From Ruminococcaceae bacterium BL-4 (lineage in GTDB: Bacteria; Bacillota; Clostridia; Oscillospirales; Acutalibacteraceae): DNA of 64,000 nt. The notes under the pieces are model-generated. The model did no database searches. It was given only the letters and a program-made list of their open reading frames with translations, and had not been told where the DNA came from. The DNA lies in assembly GCA_902809935.1 (NCBI GenBank), contig LR778134.1, forward strand, positions 2,232,001 through 2,296,000. Direction: 5' to 3'. Of the stretch, positions 1 to 8,253 are shown piece after piece. Position numbers and translations under genes: made by a program. Positions within the stretch are counted from its first letter, which is position 1. Each line of letters begins with the position of its first letter.

Positions 1-1391
1 GCGAGCTTTTTCAGCTCATTTTCACGAATACGGCTGGCAGGAATTCCGGTCCAAAGCTCAATTACCTTTGCAAGATCTGCTTCCTCTACCGGTGCTCCCA
101 AAGCAAGCGGCGCCAACTGTACTTCTTTTTGCTCTAATTTAGAGATTTCCGTACGAACTTCGGCCAGCTTTTTATAATCCGGCTCTGCCCCTTCGGCAGT
201 CAGTGTCTCTTCTTCTTTACGCAGATCATCTAACCGTTCCGAAGTTCGATCGTATTCCTCCATCGGCTTATTCCGCAGTGCTGCGCAGGCACAGCTTTCA
301 TCCAAAAGATCAATCGCCTTATCCGGCAGAAAACGATCCGTAATATAGCGTTCCGAAAGTACAACCGCTCTGCGGCACAAGTCGTCGCTGACTCTTACAC
401 GATGAAAGTTCTCATAATAGGATTTAATACCTTTAAGCACTTCGGTTGCTTCCTTCGTAGAAGGCTCTGCAATCGTTACCGGCTGAAAGCGGCGCTCTAA
501 AGCCGTATCTTTTTCGATATGCTTACGATACTCTGTAAAAGTAGTCGCACCGATCACCTGAATCTCTCCACGAGAAAGTGCAGGCTTTAAAATATTGGCA
601 GCATTCATACTACCCTCGGCATCTCCTGTACCAACGAGATTATGCACCTCATCAATAAAGAGAATAATATTGCCTTCTGCCTTGACCTCATCGATCAATC
701 CTTTAATTCGGCTCTCAAACTGGCCTCTAAACTGTGTGCCTGCTACCAGCGCAGTCAAATCCAACAGATGGATTTCTTTTTTCCGCAGTCTTGCAGGTAC
801 ATCTCCAGAAGCAATTCTCAGAGCAAGCCCTTCTGCAACGGCTGTCTTGCCTACACCAGGTTCACCAATCAGGCATGGATTATTCTTTGTCCGGCGAGAC
901 AAAATCTGAATGACACGGGCGATCTCTTTCTCTCTGCCAACAATGGCATCAATTTGGTTTGCCCGCGCTTTAGCGGTCAAATCAGTACAATAAGCATTCA
1001 GGTACTTCCGCTTACTCTTTGGTTTTTCCCTTTTCTCCTTTTGTCCCGTTCTGGCACCGTTCCCATTAGAAGATGAATCGCCCTGACTTCCGGATGAACC
1101 CGCGTGAAAAACATTTTGCAGAAAATTCGGGAAGGTTGCTGCACCACCCGGTGTAAACGAATCGTCACCGTCTTCCCCATCGGTATCTTCGGGATTCATG
1201 AGTGCACCCCATTCGTTTTCCATTGCTTCCATCTGTTCCTCGGTAATTCCCATCTTATTCATCAGGTCATCAACCTGTTTGATTCCAAGTTCTTTCGCAC
1301 AAACCAGGCACAGTCCCTGCGTATCATTGGAATCCGCTGACTGTGAAACAAAGACCACTGCCGGCCGCTTATGGCATCTAGAACATAACAT
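1..1391 (-). CDS. Clp ATPase with N-terminal zinc finger (ClpE/ClpC-like), C-terminus cut by window edge
   Basis: AAA+ unfoldase subunit expected to feed substrates to ClpP in the cytoplasm. The start is ATG at 1391 behind GAGAGGAG. Residues 3-31 carry two Cys pairs (C3/C6 and C28/C31), the ClpE-type zinc finger, in place of the double Clp-N repeat of ClpC. A Gly/Ser-rich linker follows, then the first AAA+ module with Walker A GEPGVGKT, Walker B LFIDEVH and a charged coiled middle region. About 463 codons are visible; the second AAA+ module and the end lie beyond the left edge. A TATAAT at 1424-1429 is a possible -10, with no clear -35. I see no CIRCE or CtsR box and no ctsR/mcsAB neighbours. 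Family certain; ClpE versus ClpC naming is not. Confidence 0.9.
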   Translation of the reverse strand, partial: MLCSRCHKRPAVVFVSQSADSNDTQGLCLVCAKELGIKQVDDLMNKMGITEEQMEAMENEWGALMNPEDTDGEDGDDSFTPGGAATFPNFLQNVFHAGSSGSQGDSSSNGNGARTGQKEKREKPKSKRKYLNAYCTDLTAKARANQIDAIVGREKEIARVIQILSRRTKNNPCLIGEPGVGKTAVAEGLALRIASGDVPARLRKKEIHLLDLTALVAGTQFRGQFESRIKGLIDEVKAEGNIILFIDEVHNLVGTGDAEGSMNAANILKPALSRGEIQVIGATTFTEYRKHIEKDTALERRFQPVTIAEPSTKEATEVLKGIKSYYENFHRVRVSDDLCRRAVVLSERYITDRFLPDKAIDLLDESCACAALRNKPMEEYDRTSERLDDLRKEEETLTAEGAEPDYKKLAEVRTEISKLEQKEVQLAPLALGAPVEEADLAKVIELWTGIPASRIRENELKKL

Positions 1392-1502
1392 ACTTATTCA
1401 CCACTCCTCTCAGCAGTTAATTTATTATAATCCCTCATGAACGCCGAAATATCAATAAATTTTGAATATTTTGTATTCTTTTCAAATCAAGTGCAAACTT
1501 TT

Positions 1503-2120
1503 TTAATCTTTTCGGTCTGATGTGATCTGTTTATCCATCACCTCATTGATGTCCAAGTGGTTTTCCGGATCATCGCTTCTAAGGATCGAAAGGAAAATGA
1601 AAAAATATCGAATCAACGCATAAATCATAAAGAATGCCGTAATGCTGAGCAAAACGACCGTAAGTGTCCTATTATCAACATTCCAGATTCTCATAGCCAC
1701 AATGGTGACAAAAGAGATGTAAAACAGAATGGTCGCAATTTTCCCGTACCATTTGGAACCACAAGGCTTTTTTCTCTTTTTGATCAGAACTAGTGCTGCA
1801 ATTACCATGCTGACTTCCTTGATAATAAAGATCAAAAAGAAAGGCAGCAAAAACGAATACTGAATTGCAAGACAAAGGGCAACCGATCCTTGCGTCAGTT
1901 TATCCGAAAGAGGATCCAGCATTTTCCCAAGCTCCGTAAATTGGTTAAAATGGCGCGCTACAAAGCCATCTAATGCATCTGTAATACCAGAAATAATCAA
2001 GGTCACTACTGCCGGAACATATTGTTTGTTCACATAAAAGATCACAAACGGAATAATTAAAATCATTCGCAGGACCGTTAAAGCATTTGGAATATTCAGA
2101 TTTTTATTATGGTACGTCAT
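1503..2120 (-). CDS. pgsA: CDP-alcohol phosphatidyltransferase, probable phosphatidylglycerophosphate synthase
   Basis: Membrane enzyme that probably transfers phosphatidyl from CDP-diacylglycerol to glycerol-3-phosphate, the first step to phosphatidylglycerol. The full family signature D-x2-D-G-x2-A-R-x8-G-x3-D-x3-D is present (from DALDG through AR to DPLSD, about residues 49-74), followed by several hydrophobic spans. Length is 205 aa, normal for PgsA. I chose ATG at 2120, which overlaps the upstream cvpA stop (ATGA). An upstream in-frame start at 2147 would lie deep in cvpA. The acceptor (glycerol-3-phosphate rather than another alcohol) is inferred from length and context. Confidence 0.88.
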   Translation of the reverse strand: MTYHNKNLNIPNALTVLRMILIIPFVIFYVNKQYVPAVVTLIISGITDALDGFVARHFNQFTELGKMLDPLSDKLTQGSVALCLAIQYSFLLPFFLIFIIKEVSMVIAALVLIKKRKKPCGSKWYGKIATILFYISFVTIVAMRIWNVDNRTLTVVLLSITAFFMIYALIRYFFIFLSILRSDDPENHLDINEVMDKQITSDRKD

Positions 2121-2650
2121 ATTTTCTCTCTCATCTCTTTCTGCCATTCCATCGCATTTTGGTAAATAAATAGAAATGGATTTTTCTCCTCTACAAACTG
2201 ATAAACAGAAGATTGGGTAACCATTTCAGGCTGAAATTGAGGAATTTGTTTTTCTGCTTCTGGAATCCAAAAGTTTGCCAACGCGCAAATCAAAAGGATC
2301 AATACGCCGCCTTGCAGCGCACCAAAAATGCCGCCTAAAATCCGGTTTAGAAACTTCAGCCCCGGAAGATGAACAAGCGCTGTTAAAATCCGCATCACGG
2401 CACTCCCAATAATCAGCAGTACCAAAAAGGAAATTCCAATTACCACCATGTGGTGAATTATCATATCCTCTGGAGAAGCTGCCGGCTGGTCTCCGATCCA
2501 TACCATTGCCATAGAACCAACGGAAGGAGCTAAAAGTGACGCCAACAATATGCTGACCAAACCTGAAACTGAATGCAAAAAGCCTTGCCGGATTCCTGTT
2601 ACTGCAAATAAAAGGAAAAGAATCAGCATAATTCCATCAAATATCGTCAA
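2117..2650 (-). CDS. cvpA: CvpA family membrane protein
   Basis: 177-aa integral membrane protein with about four hydrophobic segments and the N-terminal pattern of the CvpA/colicin V production family (F-D-x-I-M-L-I-L, then a G-I-R-Q-G-F-L-H loop near residue 20). The start is TTG at 2650, behind AGAAAGGAG; no better ATG has a ribosome site. It overlaps the following pgsA by ATGA and lies 30 nt after the DUF5711 gene, so the run is probably co-transcribed. The molecular role in Gram-positives is unclear; links to division or envelope stress are only reported associations. Confidence 0.8.
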   Translation of the reverse strand: MTIFDGIMLILFLLFAVTGIRQGFLHSVSGLVSILLASLLAPSVGSMAMVWIGDQPAASPEDMIIHHMVVIGISFLVLLIIGSAVMRILTALVHLPGLKFLNRILGGIFGALQGGVLILLICALANFWIPEAEKQIPQFQPEMVTQSSVYQFVEEKNPFLFIYQNAMEWQKEMREKI

Positions 2651-2680
2651 AAGATCAATCTCCTTTCTTAGTTCGAAGCC

Positions 2681-3949
2681 TTAGGAAACTCCGGAAGAAG
2701 CTGTTGAAGCCTGAAACGTCGCACAGTTCACTTCAGAAACACCTAACAAATAGACCTGCTTTTCAGAACTAAGCGCAATTGCACGCATATCACTTTTTAT
2801 GTCACAGGAGCCTGTCTGTGTTCCTCTGGATACAGAGTAAGCGCGAACCTGTCCATCTAAAAGAGCGGCCATTGTATCGCCATAAAGGGAAACTGCCATC
2901 ACCCGAGAATCAACATCAATGCTGCTCTCTTGGGTTCCTTGGTTTGAAAGCGTTACAAGCTTAACTGCTGAAGCATTTTCGAAAGAGGAAAGGCACAACG
3001 CTGCCCGATTCTGATCAAGTGCAGCGCAAACCAATTTTGCACCCTGATAATCATAGTTGGCAATTTCTTTTCCTTTATCAGACATAACAACCGTACGAGT
3101 ATCCCCAACTGCAGTAATACTGCCGTTTTGATAGGAGACTTTTGTAAACACCGTATTGGGATAAGTCCCTACAGGGGTAACGGGATCGGTACTATTAAAA
3201 TCGAGTAAATAAAAACTGCTCTGCAAAACTCCATTATTTACAGTGACCGCTGTGACCACTGCACGGTTTCCCTCCTCATTAAGTGCAATCGCTGTAGGAT
3301 AAGCATCGGAAAACCAATAATTGTAAGCTTCTTTATTATCTTTGGTATAAGCAGTTAATTTGCCGCAATACCCGGAGTCTTCCAAAACCAGCGCATAAGC
3401 TCCATTCGAAGCAAGGGCCGCTGTTACAATATTTTGAGAAGCGGTATCAGAAACCAGCGTCTTAATCTGATTTTCTATCCGATATCCTTTTCCTCCCTGA
3501 TTATAAACTAAAACCTTTTGTCCCTTTGCAAGCATCACTGGATTAGAAAAGCCATGTTTGCGGCTGAAAATTTGTTTTGCACTGCTGTTAAGAGAAAGAA
3601 TCGTCGTATTCCCCGTTAAAAGCAGACGACCATCTGACACACAGAAATTTTGGGCTGCCACTTCGTCCCCATTTAAGTTCAGCGGATATCCTTCTCCGAC
3701 TCCCATTCCTAAAAACTGTGTCTGTACCCAATCCCCTATATTCTGTGGAGAAAGGTTGTCACGATTCATCCAAATTCCCAATCCCACAACCGTAATCATC
3801 AAAATTACAATCACACGATATGCCCACTTTGGCACATGGGGAAGCCGTTCTTTCGCTTTTAATTCTTTATCTTTTTCATTTAGCTCACGTTCATCAACAG
3901 AGGACGATTCCGAATCCTCCTTTGTCTGCTTGGACGAAAACAGCTTCAT
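2681..3949 (-). CDS. DUF5711 family membrane-anchored beta-propeller-like protein
   Basis: 422 aa. A charged N-terminus rich in Glu/Lys/Ser (residues 1-40) precedes one transmembrane helix (about 45-62). The remaining ~350 residues look like an extracytoplasmic repeat fold: short beta-rich units with recurring 'L-x-L-x-G-x' and 'A-V-x-A/V' patterns, as in WD/PQQ-type propellers. I recognise it as DUF5711-like, a clostridial family of unknown function. Its ATG overlaps the truA stop (ATGA), so translation is probably coupled. No enzyme motif is visible. The anchored-propeller topology suggests a scaffold or binding role at the outer membrane face (inference). Confidence 0.7.
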   Translation of the reverse strand: MKLFSSKQTKEDSESSSVDERELNEKDKELKAKERLPHVPKWAYRVIVILMITVVGLGIWMNRDNLSPQNIGDWVQTQFLGMGVGEGYPLNLNGDEVAAQNFCVSDGRLLLTGNTTILSLNSSAKQIFSRKHGFSNPVMLAKGQKVLVYNQGGKGYRIENQIKTLVSDTASQNIVTAALASNGAYALVLEDSGYCGKLTAYTKDNKEAYNYWFSDAYPTAIALNEEGNRAVVTAVTVNNGVLQSSFYLLDFNSTDPVTPVGTYPNTVFTKVSYQNGSITAVGDTRTVVMSDKGKEIANYDYQGAKLVCAALDQNRAALCLSSFENASAVKLVTLSNQGTQESSIDVDSRVMAVSLYGDTMAALLDGQVRAYSVSRGTQTGSCDIKSDMRAIALSSEKQVYLLGVSEVNCATFQASTASSGVS

Positions 3950-4704
3950 CCCATCACTTCCTTCTCATCATAAAATACCCGATTCAAATAAAGCCCCTGC
4001 GGCGGCGCAGTAGGTCCTGCCACTGAGCGATCTTTTGCTTTTAAAATTGTCTCCACCGACTCCGGCGAAAGTTTCCCTTCTCCCACCATGAGCAGCGTTC
4101 CTACCATAATTCGAACCATATGATACAAAAATCCATCAGCAGCCACTGTAAAAGTTAAGAAATTCTCTTTTCGCTCGATTTTTGCAGTCGTCACTGTACG
4201 GACAAAATCTCCCATTTCTCGCTGATCCAGCGTACAAAAGGAAGTAAAATCATGCGACCCTAAAAAGTATTCTGCGGCTTTCTGCATTTTCTGCTCGTCG
4301 AGCGGGTACCAGTAATGAAGTGCCCGTCCCCTAAGAAACGGATTGCGAACAGGAGAGGTCCATATTCTATAAATATATTCTTTTCCTTTGCAGGAATACC
4401 TTGCATGAAAACTTTTCGGTACTTCTTCACAGGAAAGTACCGCTACATCCTCCGGCAAAAAATGATTCAACGCAAATGGCAAACGCTGAGCCGGAATTTC
4501 GCGCTCCGTTTTGAGCGAAATGCAAAACTCGTTTGCATGCACACCGGAATCTGTTCGGGAGCATCCTTTTAATTCCGGCGTTTCATGAAGAACATTTTCC
4601 AAAGCTTTTTGGAACACTTCCTGTACTGTTATCGCATTCTCCTGAATCTGCCAGCCATGATATTTTGCTCCATCAAAGCAGATTCTCAGGAGTAAATTCC
4701 GCAT
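3946..4704 (-). CDS. truA: tRNA pseudouridine(38-40) synthase TruA
   Basis: Converts uridines 38-40 of the tRNA anticodon arm to pseudouridine. The catalytic Asp lies in G-C-S-R-T-D-S-G-V-H-A, early in the protein; K-E-Y-I-Y-R and D-F-T-S-F-C motifs follow, then the conserved V-R-I-M-V-G near the C-terminus. 252 aa, typical of the family. Start is ATG at 4704, 9 nt after GGAAAGGAG; longer upstream reading frames have no ribosome site and run into the ecfT tail. The ecfA1-ecfA2-ecfT-truA order is a widespread Firmicutes arrangement, here without the usual rplM-rpsI that often follow. Confidence 0.95.
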   Translation of the reverse strand: MRNLLLRICFDGAKYHGWQIQENAITVQEVFQKALENVLHETPELKGCSRTDSGVHANEFCISLKTEREIPAQRLPFALNHFLPEDVAVLSCEEVPKSFHARYSCKGKEYIYRIWTSPVRNPFLRGRALHYWYPLDEQKMQKAAEYFLGSHDFTSFCTLDQREMGDFVRTVTTAKIERKENFLTFTVAADGFLYHMVRIMVGTLLMVGEGKLSPESVETILKAKDRSVAGPTAPPQGLYLNRVFYDEKEVMG

Positions 4705-4759
4705 AAAAGTGCTCCTTTCCCTAAAAATCAGCAATCTATTTTCATAAACATAAAGAGAC

Positions 4760-4765
4760 ATTATA
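4760..4765 (-). promoter_or_regulatory. possible -10 element ahead of truA
   Basis: A TATAAT hexamer (reverse strand) sits about 55 nt upstream of the truA start in the 101-nt ecfT-truA gap, the widest gap in this part of the run. The matching -35 is poor. It may give truA-DUF5711-cvpA-pgsA some independent transcription. Weak support. Confidence 0.3.
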
Positions 4766-4805
4766 TTCCTAAAATATGAATTAAAAATAAACGAACCCCA
4801 AAAGG

Positions 4806-5621
4806 CTACAATTGTACCGGCATGATTCCATTCAGCAGCAAAATAGCCGTAAGCACAAATGCAGCACAGATACAAGCTACAACATCACGGCCGCCCATAT
4901 GCAGCACCTTCATCTTGGTGCGTCCTTCGCCGCCGTGATAGCAGCGGCACTCCATTGCCATGGCAAGGTCATAGGCGCGACGGAATGAGCTGACAAAAAG
5001 AGGAATCAGCACCGGGATCAGCGCCTTAATCCTCTGCATAAGGCCCCCCGACTCCATATCGGCACCGCGTGCTTTCTGTGCAGACATAATTTTATCCGTT
5101 TCTTCCAACAAAGTAGGAACAAAACGCAGCGCAATCGTCATCATCATGGCAATTTCATGTACCTTTACATGAAACACTTTAAGCGGCTTTAAAATACGTT
5201 CCAATGCATCCGTCAGTTCTGTAGGAGAAGTTGTGAACGTCAAAACAGAGCTGAAAAGGATCAAACTGATAATCCGAACACTGATAAAAATTGCATTGCA
5301 GATACCGTTCCAAGTAATGGTCATAAATCCAAAAAGCGTGATCAGCGGTTCTCCGGTTCCATAGAAAAGATTCAGAATCGAAGTGAAGATCACAATAAAG
5401 ATCACGCCTTTGATGCTCTTAAAATAGAGCTTCAGCGGCACACCAGACATCAAAAGGACAATGAAAACCGTTGCTACCAAAAATCCAAGCGACACAAAAT
5501 TGCGTGCTAAAAAGACATAAACGATCAGAGCAATCGTCAAAACGATCTTAATACGGGGATCCAGTTTATGAATCGGTGATTTTCCCGGGAAATACTGCCC
5601 CAATGTAACATCACGCATCAT
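4806..5621 (-). CDS. ecfT: ECF transporter transmembrane subunit EcfT
   Basis: Energy-coupling-factor scaffold: joins the two ATPases EcfA1/EcfA2 to interchangeable substrate-binding S components, for vitamins or metals. 271 aa with five to six hydrophobic segments. The conserved cytosolic coupling motifs are both present: A-R-G-A-D (about residue 184) and a second Arg-containing one within E-C-R-C-Y-H-G (about 226). Its start overlaps the ecfA2 stop (ATGA). No S component is encoded in this window, so the module is presumably the shared type II ECF machine. Confidence 0.93.
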   Translation of the reverse strand: MMRDVTLGQYFPGKSPIHKLDPRIKIVLTIALIVYVFLARNFVSLGFLVATVFIVLLMSGVPLKLYFKSIKGVIFIVIFTSILNLFYGTGEPLITLFGFMTITWNGICNAIFISVRIISLILFSSVLTFTTSPTELTDALERILKPLKVFHVKVHEIAMMMTIALRFVPTLLEETDKIMSAQKARGADMESGGLMQRIKALIPVLIPLFVSSFRRAYDLAMAMECRCYHGGEGRTKMKVLHMGGRDVVACICAAFVLTAILLLNGIMPVQL

Positions 5622-6481
5622 ACGGCAGCACCTCCTTTATTGACCAAAGAAAGGAGCTGAGTAACTGCCTGCTCCATTGTTAAAACAGTCTCTACCGGAT
5701 ATCCGTCGGATTTAAGAATAGACATAATCTTCGTAATCTGCGGCACCTTTAGTCCAATTTGTTCCAACCGTTGATCCTGCGCAAAAACATTAGCCGTTTT
5801 ATCCAACATTTCCAAATGAGAATTGTTCATAACAAGAACGCGGTCGGCAACCCGTGCCACATCTTCCATACTATGAGAAACAAGCAGAATTGTATTATGA
5901 CGCTGTGCATGATAGCTTAAAAGCTGACTCAAAAGCACATCTCTGCCGGCGGGGTCCAATCCCGCCGTTGGTTCATCCAAAATCAAAACATCTGGGTCCA
6001 TGGCAATCACACCAGCGATTGCGACCCGACGTTTTTCACCTCCGGAAAGTTCAAAAGGGCTTTTCTCCAAAAGTGCATCCGGAAGACCGACAAATTTTGC
6101 AGCATTGCGTGCACGCGTTTCGATTTCTGCAGTTGTCAAGCCCATATTTCCAGGTCCAAAGCTGATGTCTTTGAGTACCGTTTCTTCAAACAGCTGATTT
6201 TCCGGATACTGAAATACCATCCCGACTTTAAACCGCACAGCGCGGATTTTCTTCGGTTCTGCCCAAATATCATGACCCTCCAGCAAAACCTGCCCGTTCG
6301 TCGGTTTAATTAACCCATTCAAAGTTTGTATCAGCGTACTTTTTCCGCTGCCGGTATGCCCGATCACTCCGATAAATTCGCCGGCCTCAATCGAAAAGTT
6401 CACATTCTGCACAGCAGCTTTTTCAAAAGGAGTTCCTTTGCCATAAACCACAGAAAGATTTTTTACTTGCAGTAATGCCAT
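5618..6481 (-). CDS. ecfA2: ECF transporter ATP-binding subunit EcfA2
   Basis: Cytoplasmic ABC ATPase of the ECF importer. Walker A G-H-T-G-S-G-K-S-T (about residues 41-49), Q-loop in Q-Y-P-E-N-Q, signature L-S-G-G-E-K-R-R, Walker B L-I-L-D-E-P and switch His in V-S-H-S are all intact, so it should hydrolyse ATP. 287 aa. Start ATG at 6481 overlaps the ecfA1 stop by one base (TGATG). Partner of EcfA1 and EcfT in the same operon; the A2 assignment follows gene order and the F-E-E-T-V-x-x-D-I-S-F-G-P segment. Confidence 0.93.
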   Translation of the reverse strand: MALLQVKNLSVVYGKGTPFEKAAVQNVNFSIEAGEFIGVIGHTGSGKSTLIQTLNGLIKPTNGQVLLEGHDIWAEPKKIRAVRFKVGMVFQYPENQLFEETVLKDISFGPGNMGLTTAEIETRARNAAKFVGLPDALLEKSPFELSGGEKRRVAIAGVIAMDPDVLILDEPTAGLDPAGRDVLLSQLLSYHAQRHNTILLVSHSMEDVARVADRVLVMNNSHLEMLDKTANVFAQDQRLEQIGLKVPQITKIMSILKSDGYPVETVLTMEQAVTQLLSLVNKGGAAV

Positions 6482-7335
6482 CAGAGAGCCTCCTTTCTCT
6501 TTTTGAGCAGCGGTTCAATAGCCGCCACACAATCTTCAATCGAAAGGACACACTCCGGCATTGGGCAGCCCGCTCCGCGCAACCGAAAGTTTAATTCGGT
6601 AGCCTGCGGTACATCGAGCCGATGTTTTTTCAAGAGCTCTACCTGTGAAAAGACTTGTTCCGGCGTACCTTCCGTTAAAATCTCACCGCTGTCCATCACG
6701 ATTACACGACCGGCCTGCACCGCTTCATCCATATAATGCGTAATGAGAATGATGGTAATCCCATCTTCTTCATTCAGTTTATGAATGGTATCCATAACTT
6801 CCTGCCGACCACGAGGGTCGAGCATAGCGGTAGGCTCGTCCAATACGATACAATCCGGCTCCATTGCAATGATTCCGGCTATCGCAATTCGTTGTTTTTG
6901 TCCGCCGGAAAGTTTATACGGTGCATGCGTACGATAATCATACATTTCTACCGCTTTGAGCGCACGATCCACGCGCTCACGAATCACTTTCGGAGGAAGT
7001 CCTAAATTTTCCGGTCCAAATGCTACATCTTCTTCTACAATCGATGCAACCAACTGGTTGTCCGGATTCTGCTGAACAAGACCTACTTTGCGACGAATCT
7101 CAAATTTTTTATCGTCCTCTCTGGTATCCATGCCATCTACGGTCACAGTACCGGAAAGCGGCAACAGCATTGCATTAAAAAGCTTTGCCATCGTACTTTT
7201 CCCGGAACCGTTATGCCCTAACAGGGCTAAAAACTCACCACGTTCCACAGAAAGGGAAATCCCTTTGAGTACCTCGGGCTCGTCTGCCTCTTCTCCATAG
7301 GAAAAGCGGACATTGTCTACTGTGATAAAGCTCAT
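6481..7335 (-). CDS. ecfA1: ECF transporter ATP-binding subunit EcfA1
   Basis: First ABC ATPase of the ECF module. Walker [11 protein letters not shown]-loop Q-N-P-D-N-Q, signature L-S-G-G-Q-K-Q-R, Walker B I-V-L-D-E-P and the switch His in L-I-T-H-Y are visible. I place the start at ATG 7335, directly after AAGGAGAG; an upstream in-frame start at 7362 lacks a ribosome site. 284 aa, the usual length. It is preceded by 57 nt with no clear terminator after the methyltransferase gene, so read-through from glmM and upstream genes is plausible. Confidence 0.93.
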   Translation of the reverse strand: MSFITVDNVRFSYGEEADEPEVLKGISLSVERGEFLALLGHNGSGKSTMAKLFNAMLLPLSGTVTVDGMDTREDDKKFEIRRKVGLVQQNPDNQLVASIVEEDVAFGPENLGLPPKVIRERVDRALKAVEMYDYRTHAPYKLSGGQKQRIAIAGIIAMEPDCIVLDEPTAMLDPRGRQEVMDTIHKLNEEDGITIILITHYMDEAVQAGRVIVMDSGEILTEGTPEQVFSQVELLKKHRLDVPQATELNFRLRGAGCPMPECVLSIEDCVAAIEPLLKKRKEAL

Positions 7336-7392
7336 AAAACTCTCCTTGTATACATACCCCAAAAGGGTTACATTACAGTATTTATAATTATT

Positions 7393-8253
7393 TTAAGATT
7401 CCCAAATTGCCGTACTGCCGCAGGGCAAAACCATTCCGGTCGATGTGACCCGAAGACCAATTTCATCAGCAGAAACCTGTCCGCCGAATCTCGGTTTCAT
7501 CAGAACACCGAGCAGATACTGCATCACCGCCGGAGAAAGCCCTGACGTATACGAATTCAGCAGGAAAAATAACGGCTTTTCGCTTAAAATCGGCAGGCAC
7601 TGTGAAACCAGAGGATAAAGCTGTTCCTCCAATTTCCAGACTTCCCCACCCGGTCCTCGGCCATAAGAAGGCGGGTCCATAATAATTCCATCATAGTGAT
7701 GTCCGCGTCTTTCTTCCCGCTCCACAAATTTTGTACAATCATCAACGAGCCACCGAACCGGTTTGTCAGCAATTCCACTTGCTGCTGCATTTTCCTTTGC
7801 CCACTGAACCATACCGCGGCTTGCGTCTACATGCGTGACCGCAGCGCCCGCCTGCATACAAGCGAGGGTCGCGGCACCGGTATAACCGAACAGATTGAGC
7901 ACCTTGATCGGGCGTCCCGCATTTTTAATCTTTTCCGCGGCAAAATCCCAGTTGACCGCCTGCTCCGGAAAAATTCCCGTATGCTTAAAGCCCATCATCT
8001 TTAGTCGAAAAGTAAGATCATTTCGGCGGATACTCCAAACAGCCGGAACCTTATGAAAAGTTTCCCAGTGCCCGCCGCCGGAAGAAGAACGCACATATCG
8101 CGCCGCCGCTTGTTTCCATCGAGGATCTTTTTTCGGCGTATTCCAGATAATCTGCGGATCCGGCCGGATCAAAAGCACATCGCCCCAACGCTCCAGCCGT
8201 TCACCGCCGGAAGTATCCAGCAGTTCATAATCCTCCCACTGTGACGCGCGCAT
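7393..8253 (-). CDS. class I SAM-dependent (rRNA-type) methyltransferase
   Basis: 286 aa. Rossmann-fold methyltransferase of the COG1092 type (RlmI/RlmK-related). The SAM-binding motif L-N-L-F-G-Y-T-G-A-A-T lies near residue 122; the catalytic D-P-P-S-Y-G-R-G is near residue 197. It lacks the N-terminal PUA domain of full RlmI, so it belongs to the shorter relatives whose substrate is usually assumed to be 23S rRNA. Its start overlaps the glmM stop by one base (TGATG), so the two are translationally coupled. The exact target nucleotide cannot be told from sequence. Confidence 0.82.
   Translation of the reverse strand: MRASQWEDYELLDTSGGERLERWGDVLLIRPDPQIIWNTPKKDPRWKQAAARYVRSSSGGGHWETFHKVPAVWSIRRNDLTFRLKMMGFKHTGIFPEQAVNWDFAAEKIKNAGRPIKVLNLFGYTGAATLACMQAGAAVTHVDASRGMVQWAKENAAASGIADKPVRWLVDDCTKFVEREERRGHHYDGIIMDPPSYGRGPGGEVWKLEEQLYPLVSQCLPILSEKPLFFLLNSYTSGLSPAVMQYLLGVLMKPRFGGQVSADEIGLRVTSTGMVLPCGSTAIWES

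Noticed and set aside
4705-4875. Longer N-terminus for TruA
   Set aside because: The extension would run through the end of ecfT and the gap, has no ribosome site, and the family starts right at M-R-N-L-L-L-R.
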